Of a stretch of DNA of 64,000 nt, positions 48,118 to 57,961 are shown piece after piece. Positions within the stretch are counted from its first letter, which is position 1. Every line of letters starts with the position of its first letter. A model generated the notes under the pieces. The model did not search any database. It had not been told where the DNA came from and saw only the letters and a list, made by a program, of their open reading frames with translations. The position numbers and the translations under genes were made by a program. Origin of the DNA: Phocoenobacter atlanticus subsp. cyclopteri (lineage in GTDB: Bacteria > Pseudomonadota > Gammaproteobacteria > Enterobacterales > Pasteurellaceae); the NCBI RefSeq assembly GCF_018343795.1, contig NZ_CP074346.1, positions 2,046,001 through 2,110,000 on the forward strand. The letters are read 5' to 3'.

Positions 48118-48518
48118 ATGAACACAGAGATTGATAAGCTTGCTTGGTTATATATCCAAAATAATCAAGTTTTAATGGCTCGCTCTAAGGGAAAGGAAAA
48201 ATTTTATCTTCCAGGTGGTAAACGAGAGCAAGGGGAAGATGATAACACTGCGTTGATCCAAGAAATTAAAGAAGAGCTTTGTGTTGATTTGTTGCCTAAC
48301 ACCATTCAATATGCAGGCACGTTTTAGCTCAAGCAGACGGAAAACCAGAAGGGTATAATGTTAAACTCACTTGCTACACCGCTGATTTTCAAGGGGAATG
48401 CAAAGCGGATCAAGAGATTGAAGAGATCCGTTGGATTGGCTATCAAGAAAGAGAAAAATGCTCATTAGCTGCACAAATCGTACTGGATTTCTTAAAAGAA
48501 AAACAATTATTAGGTTAG
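48118..48518 (+). pseudogene. NUDIX hydrolase with single-base frameshift
   Basis: Residues 1-69 contain the Nudix box (GGKREQGEDDNTALIQEIKE, EEL), then the frame stops at TAG 48325 after QYAGTF. One frame over, the rest continues as LAQADGKPEGYNVKLTC to EKQLLG and TAG 48516-48518. A lost T in a TTTT run at about 48322 explains it (ACGTTTTTAGCT expected). If repaired it would be a 134-residue Nudix enzyme, 20 bases after the EamA remnant. Confidence 0.85.
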
Positions 48519-48632
48519 TTTTTTGCTCACATAAATATTGATTAAAAATAAAATTTTTGTAAATTTTTATAAAAATATAACCGCTTGTGATGTAGAATTT
48601 AAGTATATCTAAATTAAAAATGGTAATAAACA

Positions 48633-49796
48633 ATGCAAGATGTAATCGTGATTGGTGGTGGAATGGTTGGGGCTGCCACAGCGTTGGGTTTGGCAAAGCA
48701 AGGTTTAAAGGTTGCTTTACTTGAAAAAAGAGCCTTGCCAACATTCTCACAAGAACAACCCTACGATTTACGTATTTCTGCAATCAGCAAAGCCTCCGTT
48801 CAATTATTGGAAGCGTTAGGGGCGTGGCAACATATTCAAGAAATGCGAGTTTGCCCTTATGATGGTTTGGAAACGTGGGAAATTGACGGGTTTAATACGG
48901 TATTTTCCGCACAGGATTTAGGGCTGAATGAACTGGGCTATATGGTTGAAAATAATGTGATTCAGCTTGGTTTATGGCAATGTTTAAAAGATTATCCAAA
49001 TTGTCAGCAAGCGGTCGGATTTGAACAACTTTTTGCAAAAAATGAACAAGGCGTTTGGACGATAACAATTGATAATCAGCAACAATTTTCCGCCCCTTTA
49101 ATTGTCGCAGCTGACGGGGCAAATTCTCAGGTGCGTGGTTGGGCTGGGATTGGGCTAACCAGTTGGCAATATCGTCAACACTGTTTGTTAGCTGTCGTCA
49201 AAACCGAATTACCGCAACAGAGCGTGACTTGGCAACAATTTCATCACAGCGGACCGCGTGCTTTTTTACCTTTATTAGATCATCAAGGTTGTGTGGTTTG
49301 GTATGATTCGCCACAGCGTATAAAGGAATTACAAAACCTTTCATCAGAAAAATTAACTGCTGAAATTCTGACACATTTTCCACAACGTTTAGGACAAATT
49401 GAAGTGGAAAACTGCGGTGCATTCCCACTTACCAGACAACACGCTCAAAGCTATTTTAAAAATGGCATTGTATTGGTGGGCGACTCAGCTCACACGATCA
49501 ACCCATTGGCTGGACAAGGGGTAAATTTAGGATTTAAAGATGTTAAAGCCCTCTTAAATGTATTAGAAAAAGCCCAACAAAAAGGCGAGACTTTGGCGAG
49601 TGATGAGGTGTTAAAACGCTATCAACAAAAACGCAAACCCGATAATTTACTGATGCAATCAGGAATGGATTTTTTCTATAAAACCTTTAAAACGGATTTA
49701 TTGCCTGTAAAAGTTATACGAAATTTAGGCTTATTTACGGCGGATAAAATTACGCCTTTGAAAAAGAAAGCCTTGAAATATGCAATTGGGTTGTAG
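48633..49796 (+). CDS. ubiF: Ubiquinone biosynthesis hydroxylase, UbiF type
   Basis: A 387-residue FAD monooxygenase of ubiquinone synthesis. FAD Rossmann motif VIVIGGGMVGAATALGLA, DG motif ADGANSQVRGWAGIG and the second FAD motif VGDSAHTINPLAGQGVNLGF. The GYMVENNVIQLGLWQ and MQSGMDFFY segments match E. coli UbiF (C6-hydroxylation step) better than UbiH or UbiI. The gene is intact. Its last 14 codons recur in diverged form at 52158-52202. Confidence 0.9.
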   Translation: MQDVIVIGGGMVGAATALGLAKQGLKVALLEKRALPTFSQEQPYDLRISAISKASVQLLEALGAWQHIQEMRVCPYDGLETWEIDGFNTVFSAQDLGLNELGYMVENNVIQLGLWQCLKDYPNCQQAVGFEQLFAKNEQGVWTITIDNQQQFSAPLIVAADGANSQVRGWAGIGLTSWQYRQHCLLAVVKTELPQQSVTWQQFHHSGPRAFLPLLDHQGCVVWYDSPQRIKELQNLSSEKLTAEILTHFPQRLGQIEVENCGAFPLTRQHAQSYFKNGIVLVGDSAHTINPLAGQGVNLGFKDVKALLNVLEKAQQKGETLASDEVLKRYQQKRKPDNLLMQSGMDFFYKTFKTDLLPVKVIRNLGLFTADKITPLKKKALKYAIGL

Positions 49797-50053
49797 GTAA
49801 AAAAACATAAGCGGTAAGATCTGTTTATGTTTTTGCAAATTCTTAGCGTTATAAAATAAATCGTAACAAAATGCCATTAATAATGTGGTGAGAATTTAAT
49901 GTACTATACCCATAGTATAAAATTTATTTAATTTTTAACCCCAACGTTATTTTTTTATACAAAATAAAATGCTAATATTTAAACGGTTAAATTTTTTAAC
50001 TCATTCCATATTTTTTTATTCTTGCTATAAGGAAAATTATTATGAATACTCTT

Positions 50054-50135
50054 AACAAACAAACAAACAAACAAACAAACAAACAAACAAACAAACAAAC
50101 AAACAAACAAACAAACAAACAAACAAACAAACAAA
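50054..50135 (+). repeat. Tetranucleotide tract (AAAC)19 inside the autotransporter start
   Basis: 19 perfect AAAC units at 50057-50132 with AAC and AAA at the edges, beginning 12 bases after the start codon. Encodes NKQT repeats in any frame, so length change alters only the downstream register. Confidence 0.95.
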
Positions 50136-50250
50136 AAAGTCTAGTCTAAAACTTTCCTCTATTTCCTCTCTTATTCTTCTCTCTTTCAATCCTTTTTTAT
50201 TCTCACAGGCTGTTGCTGAAACTTTACCAACTGTTGTTTCAAAAATAGAT

Positions 50251-50940
50251 TTAGACACATTAAGCTCAGATAATACTGGGGTTGCAACGGTTTGGGATTT
50301 AAGTAGTGATGGTACGATTGCAGGTGGTTGGGCTCGTAATGATAACAATGATTGGAGAGCAATAATTTGGTCAGGGAAAAACTGGCAAAATAAAACGGAT
50401 TTAGGCACATTAAGATCAGATAACACTGGAAATTCAGAGGTTCGGGCTTTAAGTAGTGATGGTACTATTGCAGGTGGTTGGGCTGACAATGATAAAAATG
50501 ATGGTAGAGCAATAATTTGGTCAGGGAAAAACTGGCAAAATAAAACGGATTTAGGCACATTAAGATCAGATAATGCTTGGAGTTCAGAGGTTCAGGCTTT
50601 AAGTAGTGATGGTACTATTGCAGGTGGTTGGGCTAGTAATGATAACGGTCGTGATAGGGCGATTATTTGGTCAGGGAAAAACTGGCAAAATAAAACGGAG
50701 TTAGGCACATTAAACTCAGATAATACTGGGAATTCAAAGGTTCAGGCTTTAAGTAGTGATGGTACTATTGCAGGTGGTTGGGCTCGTAATGATAACGCTG
50801 ATAGGAGAGCAATAATTTGGTCAGGGAAAAACTGGCAAAATAAAACGGATTTAGGCACATTAAGATCAGATAATAGTGGGTATTCAGATGTTCGGGCTTT
50901 AAGTAGTGATGGTACTATTGCAGGTGGTAGGGCTGATGGT
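50251..50940 (+). repeat. 150-base in-frame tandem repeats
   Basis: Units begin at 50251, 50401, 50551, 50701 and 50851, exactly 150 bases apart (TTAGGCACATTAAG...). They differ mainly at a short variable segment after GGTGGTTGGGCT. The exact phase keeps the frame whatever the copy number. Confidence 0.93.
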
Positions 50941-50985
50941 GGTGGAGCAGTTCTTTGGAAAATAAAATACCCTGAAAAGAAAGTT

Positions 50986-51180
50986 ATTCCAGCAGCAAAA
51001 ATTGAGGATATTGCCAAACGAACTATCCCTGCGGCGAAAATTGAGGATATCGCTAAACGAACTATTCCTGCGGCGAAAATTGAGGATATCGCCAAACGCA
51101 CTATCCCAGCCGCAAAAATCGAAGATATCGCTAAACGAACTATTCCTGCGGCAAAAATAGAAGATATCGCCAAACCGATA
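50986..51180 (+). repeat. 39-base in-frame tandem repeats
   Basis: Five copies of a 13-codon unit (IPAAKIEDIAKRT), the last ending KPI, forming the linker between passenger and barrel. Confidence 0.93.
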
Positions 51181-52148
51181 ACCAAACCAGTGGTTGTTGC
51201 CAAAATTGATGTCGAAAATACCAAGTTAAGTATGGCACGTTTGGGTAATGATGCGATTGGGGTGACTTCATTACAAAGCCAAATCTTACAGCGTTTACAA
51301 CAAAGCCGTTATTTAAAACAAGGCGAAGTAGGTTATGGTGTTCGTCAAGATATGGCTAAACAAAAAGGTGATACTACTGCCAGTGTTGGACTTGGCTTAT
51401 CTTATGGTGTGGGATATGGCATTACCACAGGGGTTAACTTTGATAAAAGTTTATCTCGTCAATTACCTAAAAGGTATAAAACCGACGGCAACACAGGACT
51501 AGGGATTTTTGCCAACTGGAAAGGCGATAACTGGTTTGTGGAAACCACAGCGGCGTGGCAAAAAGATAAAGTGAAAGTGGAACGCCCATTATTGGCGAAT
51601 ACCGAAGCGGGCAGTAACAAAAATACAATGAAAGGTTCAGCAGTTTCATTAACGACGGGTTATGATTTTGGCAATGTTTCTGTTTACAGTTCACTTCGTC
51701 ATCGCCAAGTTTCTCGTGATGCTTATGTGGAAAAAAATGCCGAATTTGCGGCAAGTTTTGCAAAATTAAGTTATAAAGATACCGCTTTAGCCTTAGGTGT
51801 TGATACAACATTCCCATTAACAGAACAATTAAACCTGTTAGCCAGTGCAGAAATTGAACAACAGCTAAATAACAATGCACCAACTTATGCCGTTTCAATG
51901 CCAGCAGTGGGAAGTTTTAGTAAAACAGCGAAAATTCGCAAAACACGTGGACGTGTTCAAGCAGGGTTAAGCTATGACTTTAGCCCTAAATTTATGCTAA
52001 GTTTTACACCTTACTATGAAAGTACCGCTTTTGGTTATAATGGCTGGGGAACATCATTACAGTTAAAAGGCGTATTCTAAGTTAGATCTGAGGGGCGTAC
52101 TGTGTACGCCCAAATAAATCATTTAACGAATTACAGCAATTTTCATCG

Positions 52149-52202
52149 GAAAAATTAATGCCATTAAAAAATAGAGCATTAAAATATGCAATTGGGTTGT
52201 AG
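52149..52202 (+). pseudogene. Duplicated 3' tail of ubiF
   Basis: Encodes EKLMPLKNRALKYAIGL and stop; ubiF ends ITPLKKKALKYAIGL. The DNA shares TATGCAATTGGGTTGTAG exactly. It sits just before fklB, so the autotransporter lies between the true ubiF end and this fragment. Confidence 0.85.
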
Positions 52203-52278
52203 ATTTTTACAAAATGCCCTTGTTTTTTGTAAAATATTCCCCATCTATAAAACTCATTTAAATAAAAAGGAAATAATT

Positions 52279-52908
52279 ATGGCGTTAAATTTTGATTCAG
52301 TGAAATTTGAAACTACCGAAGAAAAAGGTGGTTATGGTATTGGTTTGCAGATTGGTCAGCAATTGTTAAGTAGTGGTTTAGAAGTTGAACCTGAAACAGT
52401 AATGAAAGGGATTTTTGATGTATTAAATCAAAATCAACCTGCTGTTGATCTTAATGAAATCAGTGCTGCATTACAAGAATTACAACAACGAGCAGAGAAA
52501 GCTCAACAGGAAATGTTTGCTCAATTTGAACAAGATGGGAAAGCATTTTTAGAAGAAAATAAAAAAGCAAAAGGCGTTAAAGTTACTGAAAGTGGTTTAC
52601 AGTATGAAGTACTTGTGGAAGGTAATGGAAAAGTGCCATCAGCAGAAGATAAAGTGCGTGTGCATTACGCAGGTTCTTTAATTACTGGACAAGAATTTGA
52701 TAGCTCAATTAAACGTGGTCAGCCTGCTGAATTCCCTGTAAATGGCGTAATTAAAGGTTGGACTGAAGCATTAACGATGATGCCAGCAGGTTCTAAATGG
52801 CGTTTGGTTGTTCCTCACGAGCTTGCTTATGGTGAACGAGGTGCAGGTCAAACCATTCCACCTTTTAGTGTGTTAGTTTTTGAAGTAGAATTATTAGAAG
52901 TTTTATAA
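52279..52908 (+). CDS. fklB: FKBP-type peptidyl-prolyl isomerase, FklB/FKBP22-like
   Basis: A 209-residue isomerase. ATG 52279 with AAGGAAA upstream is chosen over an upstream frame that runs through the ubiF fragment. N-terminal dimerisation helices (EKGGYGIGLQIGQQL) and C-terminal FKBP domain with VRVHYAGSLITGQEFDSS, VIKGWTEALTMMPAG, and IPPFSVLVFEVELLEV. No signal peptide, so cytoplasmic. It helps protein folding. Confidence 0.9.
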   Translation: MALNFDSVKFETTEEKGGYGIGLQIGQQLLSSGLEVEPETVMKGIFDVLNQNQPAVDLNEISAALQELQQRAEKAQQEMFAQFEQDGKAFLEENKKAKGVKVTESGLQYEVLVEGNGKVPSAEDKVRVHYAGSLITGQEFDSSIKRGQPAEFPVNGVIKGWTEALTMMPAGSKWRLVVPHELAYGERGAGQTIPPFSVLVFEVELLEVL

Positions 52909-52928
52909 TAAAAACTTGTTAAGAAAAA

Positions 52929-52962
52929 AAAGTCTGCTGATCGTTTATTTATCAGCAGACTT
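52929..52962 (+). terminator. Terminator after fklB
   Basis: AAGTCTGCTGAT pairs with ATCAGCAGACTT over 9 bases and is followed by TTTATTT. Confidence 0.85.
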
Positions 52963-53021
52963 TTTATTTATGGAGTGTTAATTTTCTTGTTATTGTGGAA
53001 TAGTATTCTTATCAGGAATAA

Positions 53022-53843
53022 TTATTCAATCGTACGCAATAACTCGTTAATTCCTACTTTACCTAATGTTTTAGCATCAACTTTTTTCACAATTACAGCA
53101 CAGTAAAGGCTATATTTACCATCTTTTGACGGTAGGCTACCAGAGACAACCACAGATCCTGCTGGTACACGACCATAATGAATTTCACCTGTTTCACGAT
53201 CATAAATACGAGTAGATTGTCCGATAAATACGCCCATAGAAATCACTGAACCTTCTTCTACAATCACACCTTCTACAATTTCTGATCTTGCCCCAATAAA
53301 ACAGTTATCTTCAATAATAGTTGGGTTTGCTTGTAACGGCTCTAATACGCCACCGATACCAACGCCCCCTGAAAGATGAACGTTTTTACCAATTTGAGCA
53401 CAAGACCCGACAGTTACCCAAGTATCAACCATTGTTCCTTGATCGACATAAGCTCCTATATTTACATAAGAAGGCATTAATACGGTATTTTTTGCAATAT
53501 AAGCACCTTGACGAACCGTTGCCGAAGGTACAACGCGAAACCCTTCCTTATCAAAACGTTCTTGGGTATATTCTGCAAATTTTAATGGCACCTTATCGTA
53601 GTAATTGGTTTCACCACCTTCAACAAGTACGTTATCTCTAATTCGAAAAGAGAGTAATACCGCTTTTTTCAACCACTGATGAACGATCCATTCACCATCA
53701 ATTTTTTCTGCAACACGTAATTCACCAGAATCAAGTTTTAATACAACTTCTTCAATTGCGGCTTTGGTTTCTGCATCTACGTTTGCAGGTGTAATTTCAC
53801 TACAACGCTCAAATGCTGTTTCAATAATGCTTTGTAAAGACAT
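53022..53843 (-). CDS. dapD: Tetrahydrodipicolinate N-succinyltransferase
   Basis: A 273-residue enzyme of the succinylase route to diaminopimelate and lysine. Left-handed beta-helix hexapeptides are visible ([40 protein letters not shown]). The N-terminal helical domain starts [19 protein letters not shown]. It stands alone, facing fklB, and a short A/T spacer upstream holds its promoter. Confidence 0.97.
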   Translation of the reverse strand: MSLQSIIETAFERCSEITPANVDAETKAAIEEVVLKLDSGELRVAEKIDGEWIVHQWLKKAVLLSFRIRDNVLVEGGETNYYDKVPLKFAEYTQERFDKEGFRVVPSATVRQGAYIAKNTVLMPSYVNIGAYVDQGTMVDTWVTVGSCAQIGKNVHLSGGVGIGGVLEPLQANPTIIEDNCFIGARSEIVEGVIVEEGSVISMGVFIGQSTRIYDRETGEIHYGRVPAGSVVVSGSLPSKDGKYSLYCAVIVKKVDAKTLGKVGINELLRTIE

Positions 53844-53994
53844 TGATATTTCCTTTTATAAAAGAGTAATAAATTGAAATAAAATTAAACAACTTTATTT
53901 ATTAGCCAATATCTCATTATCCATTTATAATGTCAAAATTGCAACAAACAGCAATAGTTCAACGATAAATTTTACAGAAAATTAAAGGAATAAT

Positions 53995-54549
53995 ATGAAA
54001 ATTGAATTTAAGAAAGCACTTTTTTGGTTAGGTGTAATGATTACATTAACTGCCTGTACTTCTCCGTCACTCACAAAAGAGCAATGTTTAACGGGAAATT
54101 GGGAAGCAATTGGCTATAATGATGGGGTCGCAGGTTATTATCCTGATCGTATTAATGTTCATCAAGAGGCTTGTGCTAAAACGGGTATCATTCCTAATTT
54201 TACCTTATGGGAAAAAGGGCGAGAAAATGGTTTAAAGCATTATTGTACAATTGAAAATGCTACTAGATTAGGAAATTTTGGTTACGCATTTAATCGTGTT
54301 TGCCCAAATGCTCAGACAGAAAATTTACAGAATGTTTATAATAAGGCATACCAAAAATACACAATACGAAGACAATTAACTCAAGATAAACGTACGCTTT
54401 TTCAACATAAAGAAAAACTTAAAAAATTACTTAAAGGAGAAATGCTTGATTTTAAAACAGAGAAAGAAGCTAGAGAATATATGCTAAAGTTACAAAAAGA
54501 AATTTTAGTTTTAGAGCAAAAAATTCAAAAAGCAGAAAGTAAGAAGTAA
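53995..54549 (+). CDS. DUF2799 lipoprotein
   Basis: A 184-residue envelope protein. Signal with lipobox LTAC at Cys21, then SPSLTKEQCLTGNWEAIGYN and DGVAGYYPDRI, which identify DUF2799. The last 70 residues are a charged coiled coil (KLKKLLKGEM, KLQKEILVLEQKIQKAE). Function is unknown. AAAGGAA precedes ATG. Confidence 0.85.
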   Translation: MKIEFKKALFWLGVMITLTACTSPSLTKEQCLTGNWEAIGYNDGVAGYYPDRINVHQEACAKTGIIPNFTLWEKGRENGLKHYCTIENATRLGNFGYAFNRVCPNAQTENLQNVYNKAYQKYTIRRQLTQDKRTLFQHKEKLKKLLKGEMLDFKTEKEAREYMLKLQKEILVLEQKIQKAESKK

Positions 54550-54639
54550 TTTTTTAAAATAGATGAATTATTTTTGCAAATTTTTCTGATAAAGTGACCG
54601 CCTATTTGGGGTTTATTATACATAAAAGAGGTAAGTAAG

Positions 54640-54960
54640 TTGGATAATGTAACAAAACTAACACCAGATGAAGCCATTGATATTGCTTATGATATTTTTT
54701 TAGAAATGGCGGGGGAAAATCTTGATCCTGCGGATATTCTACTTTTCAATCTTCAATTTGAAGAATGTGGTGCGGTAGAAATGGTAGAAACCAGTGAAAA
54801 TTGGGAACAAGAAATTGGCGTTTTAATTGACCCTGATGCATTTGCAGAAGTCTGGATTGGTTTGATTAATGATAATGATGAAATGGATAACGTTTTTGCT
54901 CGTTTTTTAATTTCACATCAAGCAGAAAATCGTGAATATCATATAATTTGGAAAGAATAA
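54640..54960 (+). CDS. HI1450/YciU-family dsDNA-mimic protein
   Basis: A 106-residue very acidic protein ([20 protein letters not shown]) of the HI1450 family, proposed from structure to mimic double-stranded DNA. It starts with TTG 54640, with GAGGTAAG upstream; the family start fits [20 protein letters not shown]. It overlaps no gene and the flavin reductase follows 10 bases later, probably in the same transcript. Confidence 0.88.
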   Translation: MDNVTKLTPDEAIDIAYDIFLEMAGENLDPADILLFNLQFEECGAVEMVETSENWEQEIGVLIDPDAFAEVWIGLINDNDEMDNVFARFLISHQAENREYHIIWKE

Positions 54961-54970
54961 GAGGATAAAA

Positions 54971-55453
54971 ATGAGTGATTTTTCATTAGAATTTCGTAAT
55001 GCGATGGCAAATTTACCCACTGCGGTTAGTATTGTTACCACAAAAGGAGACGCGGGTAAAGTTGGATTAACAGTATCTTCAGTTTGTTCTGTAAGTGATA
55101 CACCTGCTACAGTATTATTTTGTATCAACAAAGAGAGTGGTACTCACGATATTTTTAAGCAAAATGGTAAAGCCTGTATCAACATCTTAATGCCTCAACA
55201 AGAAGAACTTGCTAAACATTTCGCAAATATGCTGGATTCAACAATGGAACAACGTTTTGAATGGGATATATGGCAAGACAGTGATCAACCTGCACTAAAA
55301 GAGGCAGTTTCAACTCTGCAGGGAAATATTGTTAATTGTTATGAAGTGGGTACTCATACCGTATTTATTTTGCAGCTTACAGAGATTAATTCCACAATAG
55401 GCAATGTTTTAACTTATTTTAACCGTCGTTTCAGTACCGCTATATTAGATTAA
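54971..55453 (+). CDS. Flavin reductase-domain protein (HpaC-like)
   Basis: A 160-residue flavin reductase with the split-barrel FMN-binding domain: FRNAMANLPTAVSIVTTKGD, GLTVSSVCSVSDTPATVLFC and GTHTVFILQLTEI. Such proteins supply reduced flavin to monooxygenases. No partner oxygenase is adjacent, so its user is unknown. Confidence 0.85.
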   Translation: MSDFSLEFRNAMANLPTAVSIVTTKGDAGKVGLTVSSVCSVSDTPATVLFCINKESGTHDIFKQNGKACINILMPQQEELAKHFANMLDSTMEQRFEWDIWQDSDQPALKEAVSTLQGNIVNCYEVGTHTVFILQLTEINSTIGNVLTYFNRRFSTAILD

Positions 55454-55468
55454 AAATTTCCATAAAAA

Positions 55469-55498
55469 AAACCACCGATAATTTCTTATCAGTGGTTT
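55469..55498 (-). terminator. Terminator between flavin reductase and tRNA-Ser
   Basis: AAACCACCGATAA pairs with TTATCAGTGGTTT with one mismatch. The minus strand runs into seven T, so it ends tRNA-Ser; it may also serve the convergent gene. Confidence 0.75.
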
Positions 55499-55506
55499 AG
55501 AATAAG

Positions 55507-55596
55507 TGGCGGAGGAAGTGAGATTCGAACTCACGGAGGATTTAAACCCTCGCCGGTTTTCAAGACCGGTGCCTTCAACCGCTCGACCATTCCTCC
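55507..55596 (-). tRNA. tRNA-Ser (UGA)
   Basis: On the minus strand the acceptor GGAGGAA pairs with TTCCTCC, the anticodon stem ACCGG/CCGGT holds loop CTTGAAA with TGA, a long variable arm follows and the T arm reads GTTCGAATC. Encoded GCCA end. 90 bases, normal for class II serine tRNA. Confidence 0.97.
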
Positions 55597-55784
55597 GTTG
55601 AAAACGTGTTGAATAATATAGATATTACGAAAAGTCGTCAAGAAGAAAAATAAAAAAAATGTCTGTTTGCATTGTTTTTCATCAATCTTCATCTTTATTT
55701 ATATATAATTTTCTCTTTTTAGATAGAAAAACAGGACTAAAAATGGTAATTTAATACACCTATCTTATTGTAGAGAAAAAGAAA

Positions 55785-56558
55785 ATGTTGTTTGTTATTT
55801 TAACTATTATTACCTATGTAGCGGCGATACTTTGGATTACGCCCACTATCATAAAAACAAATACAAATAAACCAAATACTACCGTTATTCTGGGTTTCGG
55901 AATATTGACAGTACTGCTTCATTTTATTACCCTCTCTAATCAACTTTCTACTATGTTTGGATTTAGGCTAACTATAATAAATGTTGTTTCATTTATCTGT
56001 TTATTAATGAGCCTAATGATGACTTTTGCCATTACAAAATGGAAAACAAGTTTATTACCTTTGTTGGTCATTTATATTTTAAGTATTGTGAGTGTCGCAC
56101 TTTCAGGTTTTATTACAGGAGAGACTGCAAAATATTTTTCTCAAAATATAAGTTTATTATTTCATATCTCAATTGCAATGCTTTCCTATGCAATGTTTTT
56201 TATTGCATTGCTTTATGTATTTCAATTGAAATGGATTGATTTTAAATTAAAAAATAAACAGCTCTCTTTTAGTTCACATTTACCCCCATTGATGACCGTT
56301 GAGCGACATCTATTTTCTTTGACGTTTATCGCCCAAGTTTTATTAACTCTCACGTTGATTACAGGTATGATTTATTTACCACAAGTTTTCTCAAATAATC
56401 AAATACATAAAACAGTATTTTCTTTTATGGCTTGGATTATTTATGCTATTTTACTTTTTGGACAATGGAAGTTACATTGGCGAGGAAAACGAGTGCTAAT
56501 TTATTCAATTTCAGGTATGATCTTACTTACTGTAGGCTATTTCGGAAGTCGAATATAG
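55785..56558 (+). CDS. CcsA/YpjD-type inner membrane protein
   Basis: A 257-residue protein with about eight membrane segments and the cytochrome c assembly-like core LLFHISIAMLSYAMFFIALL plus the VERHLFSLTFIAQVLLTLTL region. It matches YpjD-like members of the CcsA/HemX family, whose exact role in E. coli relatives is unclear. Located just before the CNNM transporter gene, as ypjD-yfjD (corB) neighbours in E. coli. Confidence 0.85.
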   Translation: MLFVILTIITYVAAILWITPTIIKTNTNKPNTTVILGFGILTVLLHFITLSNQLSTMFGFRLTIINVVSFICLLMSLMMTFAITKWKTSLLPLLVIYILSIVSVALSGFITGETAKYFSQNISLLFHISIAMLSYAMFFIALLYVFQLKWIDFKLKNKQLSFSSHLPPLMTVERHLFSLTFIAQVLLTLTLITGMIYLPQVFSNNQIHKTVFSFMAWIIYAILLFGQWKLHWRGKRVLIYSISGMILLTVGYFGSRI

Positions 56559-56679
56559 CTACCAAATAAATGTTTAGGTAAGCGGTCACATTATTATAAA
56601 ATTTTGCAAAAACTCAATTATTAAAAATAATAAAAATATGTTACCACTTGATGATATAACTAATATAGGATTTTAAATT

Positions 56680-57945
56680 TTGGAAACCATACCCTTGAGT
56701 ACGCTTTTTATTACTCTTGTGCTACTACTTTTTCTTTCTGCATTCTTTTCAAGTTCTGAAACTGCGTTAATGTCACTTAACCGCTATAAAATGCGAAATC
56801 TTGTTGAAAAAGGACATAAAGCCGCTATCCAAACTGAAAAATTACTTGAAAAAACAGACATTCTACTAAGTTTAATTTTAATCTGTAATAATCTTGTCAA
56901 TATCGTTGCTTCTGCCATTGCTACTATGATTGGAATGCGTTTGTCTGGTGATGCAGGCGTCGCTATTGCAACAGGATTGCTTACCCTTGTAATGCTTGTT
57001 TTTGCAGAAATTTTACCTAAAACCATTGCTGCAATTTATCCTGAAAAAGTCGGTTTCACTGCAAGTTATGTTTTAACACCACTAAAAAAAATACTTACAC
57101 CATTGATTTTTTTAATGAACATTATTATTAGCTCTTTAATGAAATTAATGCGAATTAAATCGGGGGAAAAAACAGGATTAAGTGCTGAAGAATTGCGTAG
57201 TGTAGTATTAGAAGCGGGCAAATATATTCCTACAGAGCACCAAGATATGCTGGTTTCAATTCTTGATTTAGAAAAAGCGACGGTTGATGATGTAATGGTG
57301 CCACGTAATGATATTGATGGCATTAATATTGATGATGATTGGAAGTCTATTATACGTCAGCTTAAAGGTGCGGCTCACGGACGCATTGTGATTTATAAAG
57401 AAAGCATTGATGATAATGTATTGGGAATGCTCCGAGTTCGAGAAGTGTTTCGTTTTATGCTTGAAAAAAATGAATTTAGTAAAGAAACGCTAGTGCGAGC
57501 ATTGGATAATACGTATTTTATTCCCGAAGGCACACCACTAACGGCACAACTTATCAATTTCAAAGCAAACAAAGAGCGTATTGGATTAGTGGTTGATGAA
57601 TATGGTGATATTAAAGGTTTAATTACTCTTGAAGATATTTTAGAAGAAATTATTGGTGAATTTACCACCTCAACTTCACCCACTCTTGAGCAAGAAGTGA
57701 AACTGCAACTAGATGGTTCAGTTATTATTGAAGGGTCAGCGAATTTACGTGACTTAAATAAACTCTTTAAGTGGAACTTGCCCGCTGAAGATATTAGAAC
57801 CTTTAATGGCTTGATTATGGAACACCTAGAAAACATCCCAGATGAAGATACGCAATTTACTTTCTATAACTTGAAAGTCACTGTATTGGAAGTTGCTGAT
57901 AATATGGTTAAGCAAGCAAGGGTTGAAACATTGTCGAAATCATAA
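56680..57945 (+). CDS. CNNM/CorB-type membrane protein with CBS domains (YfjD-like)
   Basis: A 421-residue protein: DUF21 membrane domain (LSAFFSSSETALMSLNRYKM), a CBS pair (VDDVMVPRNDIDGINIDDDW to GLITLEDILEEIIGE) and a CorC_HlyC C-terminal domain. Related proteins are Mg2+ transporters or regulators. Start is TTG 56680 in METIPLSTLF, with AGGATT upstream. It is near the ypjD-like gene as in E. coli. Confidence 0.9.
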   Translation: METIPLSTLFITLVLLLFLSAFFSSSETALMSLNRYKMRNLVEKGHKAAIQTEKLLEKTDILLSLILICNNLVNIVASAIATMIGMRLSGDAGVAIATGLLTLVMLVFAEILPKTIAAIYPEKVGFTASYVLTPLKKILTPLIFLMNIIISSLMKLMRIKSGEKTGLSAEELRSVVLEAGKYIPTEHQDMLVSILDLEKATVDDVMVPRNDIDGINIDDDWKSIIRQLKGAAHGRIVIYKESIDDNVLGMLRVREVFRFMLEKNEFSKETLVRALDNTYFIPEGTPLTAQLINFKANKERIGLVVDEYGDIKGLITLEDILEEIIGEFTTSTSPTLEQEVKLQLDGSVIIEGSANLRDLNKLFKWNLPAEDIRTFNGLIMEHLENIPDEDTQFTFYNLKVTVLEVADNMVKQARVETLSKS

Positions 57946-57961
57946 AATAGAGAGGTTATGT

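Larger units (their letters stand above)
50042..52080 (+). pseudogene. Phase-variable autotransporter with HAF-like repeats, out of frame as sequenced
   Basis: ATG 50042 (AAGGA upstream) enters an (AAAC)19 tract; in the present register the frame stops at TAA 50147. In the frame of the rest, open to 52080, the tract is followed by KKSSLKLSSISSLILLSF and a signal-peptide end SQAVA-ETLP. Next come five 50-residue repeats (LSSDGTIAGGWA, AIIWSGKNWQNKTDLGTL), five 13-residue repeats (IPAAKIEDIAKRT), and a beta-barrel autotransporter domain from about 51200 ending QLKGVF. One extra AAAC unit, or loss of two, restores one frame of about 680 residues. This is a contingency locus in the OFF state rather than a dead gene. 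Confidence 0.88.

Noticed and set aside
50052-50558. Minus-strand frame of 168 residues with a CLFV repeat end, and similar frames at 50742-51224
   Set aside because: They are shadows of the tandem repeats on the plus strand; the plus frame has signal peptide, repeats and barrel.
53321-53641. Plus-strand frame opposite dapD
   Set aside because: It lies within a strongly conserved enzyme gene and has no ribosome site or family features.
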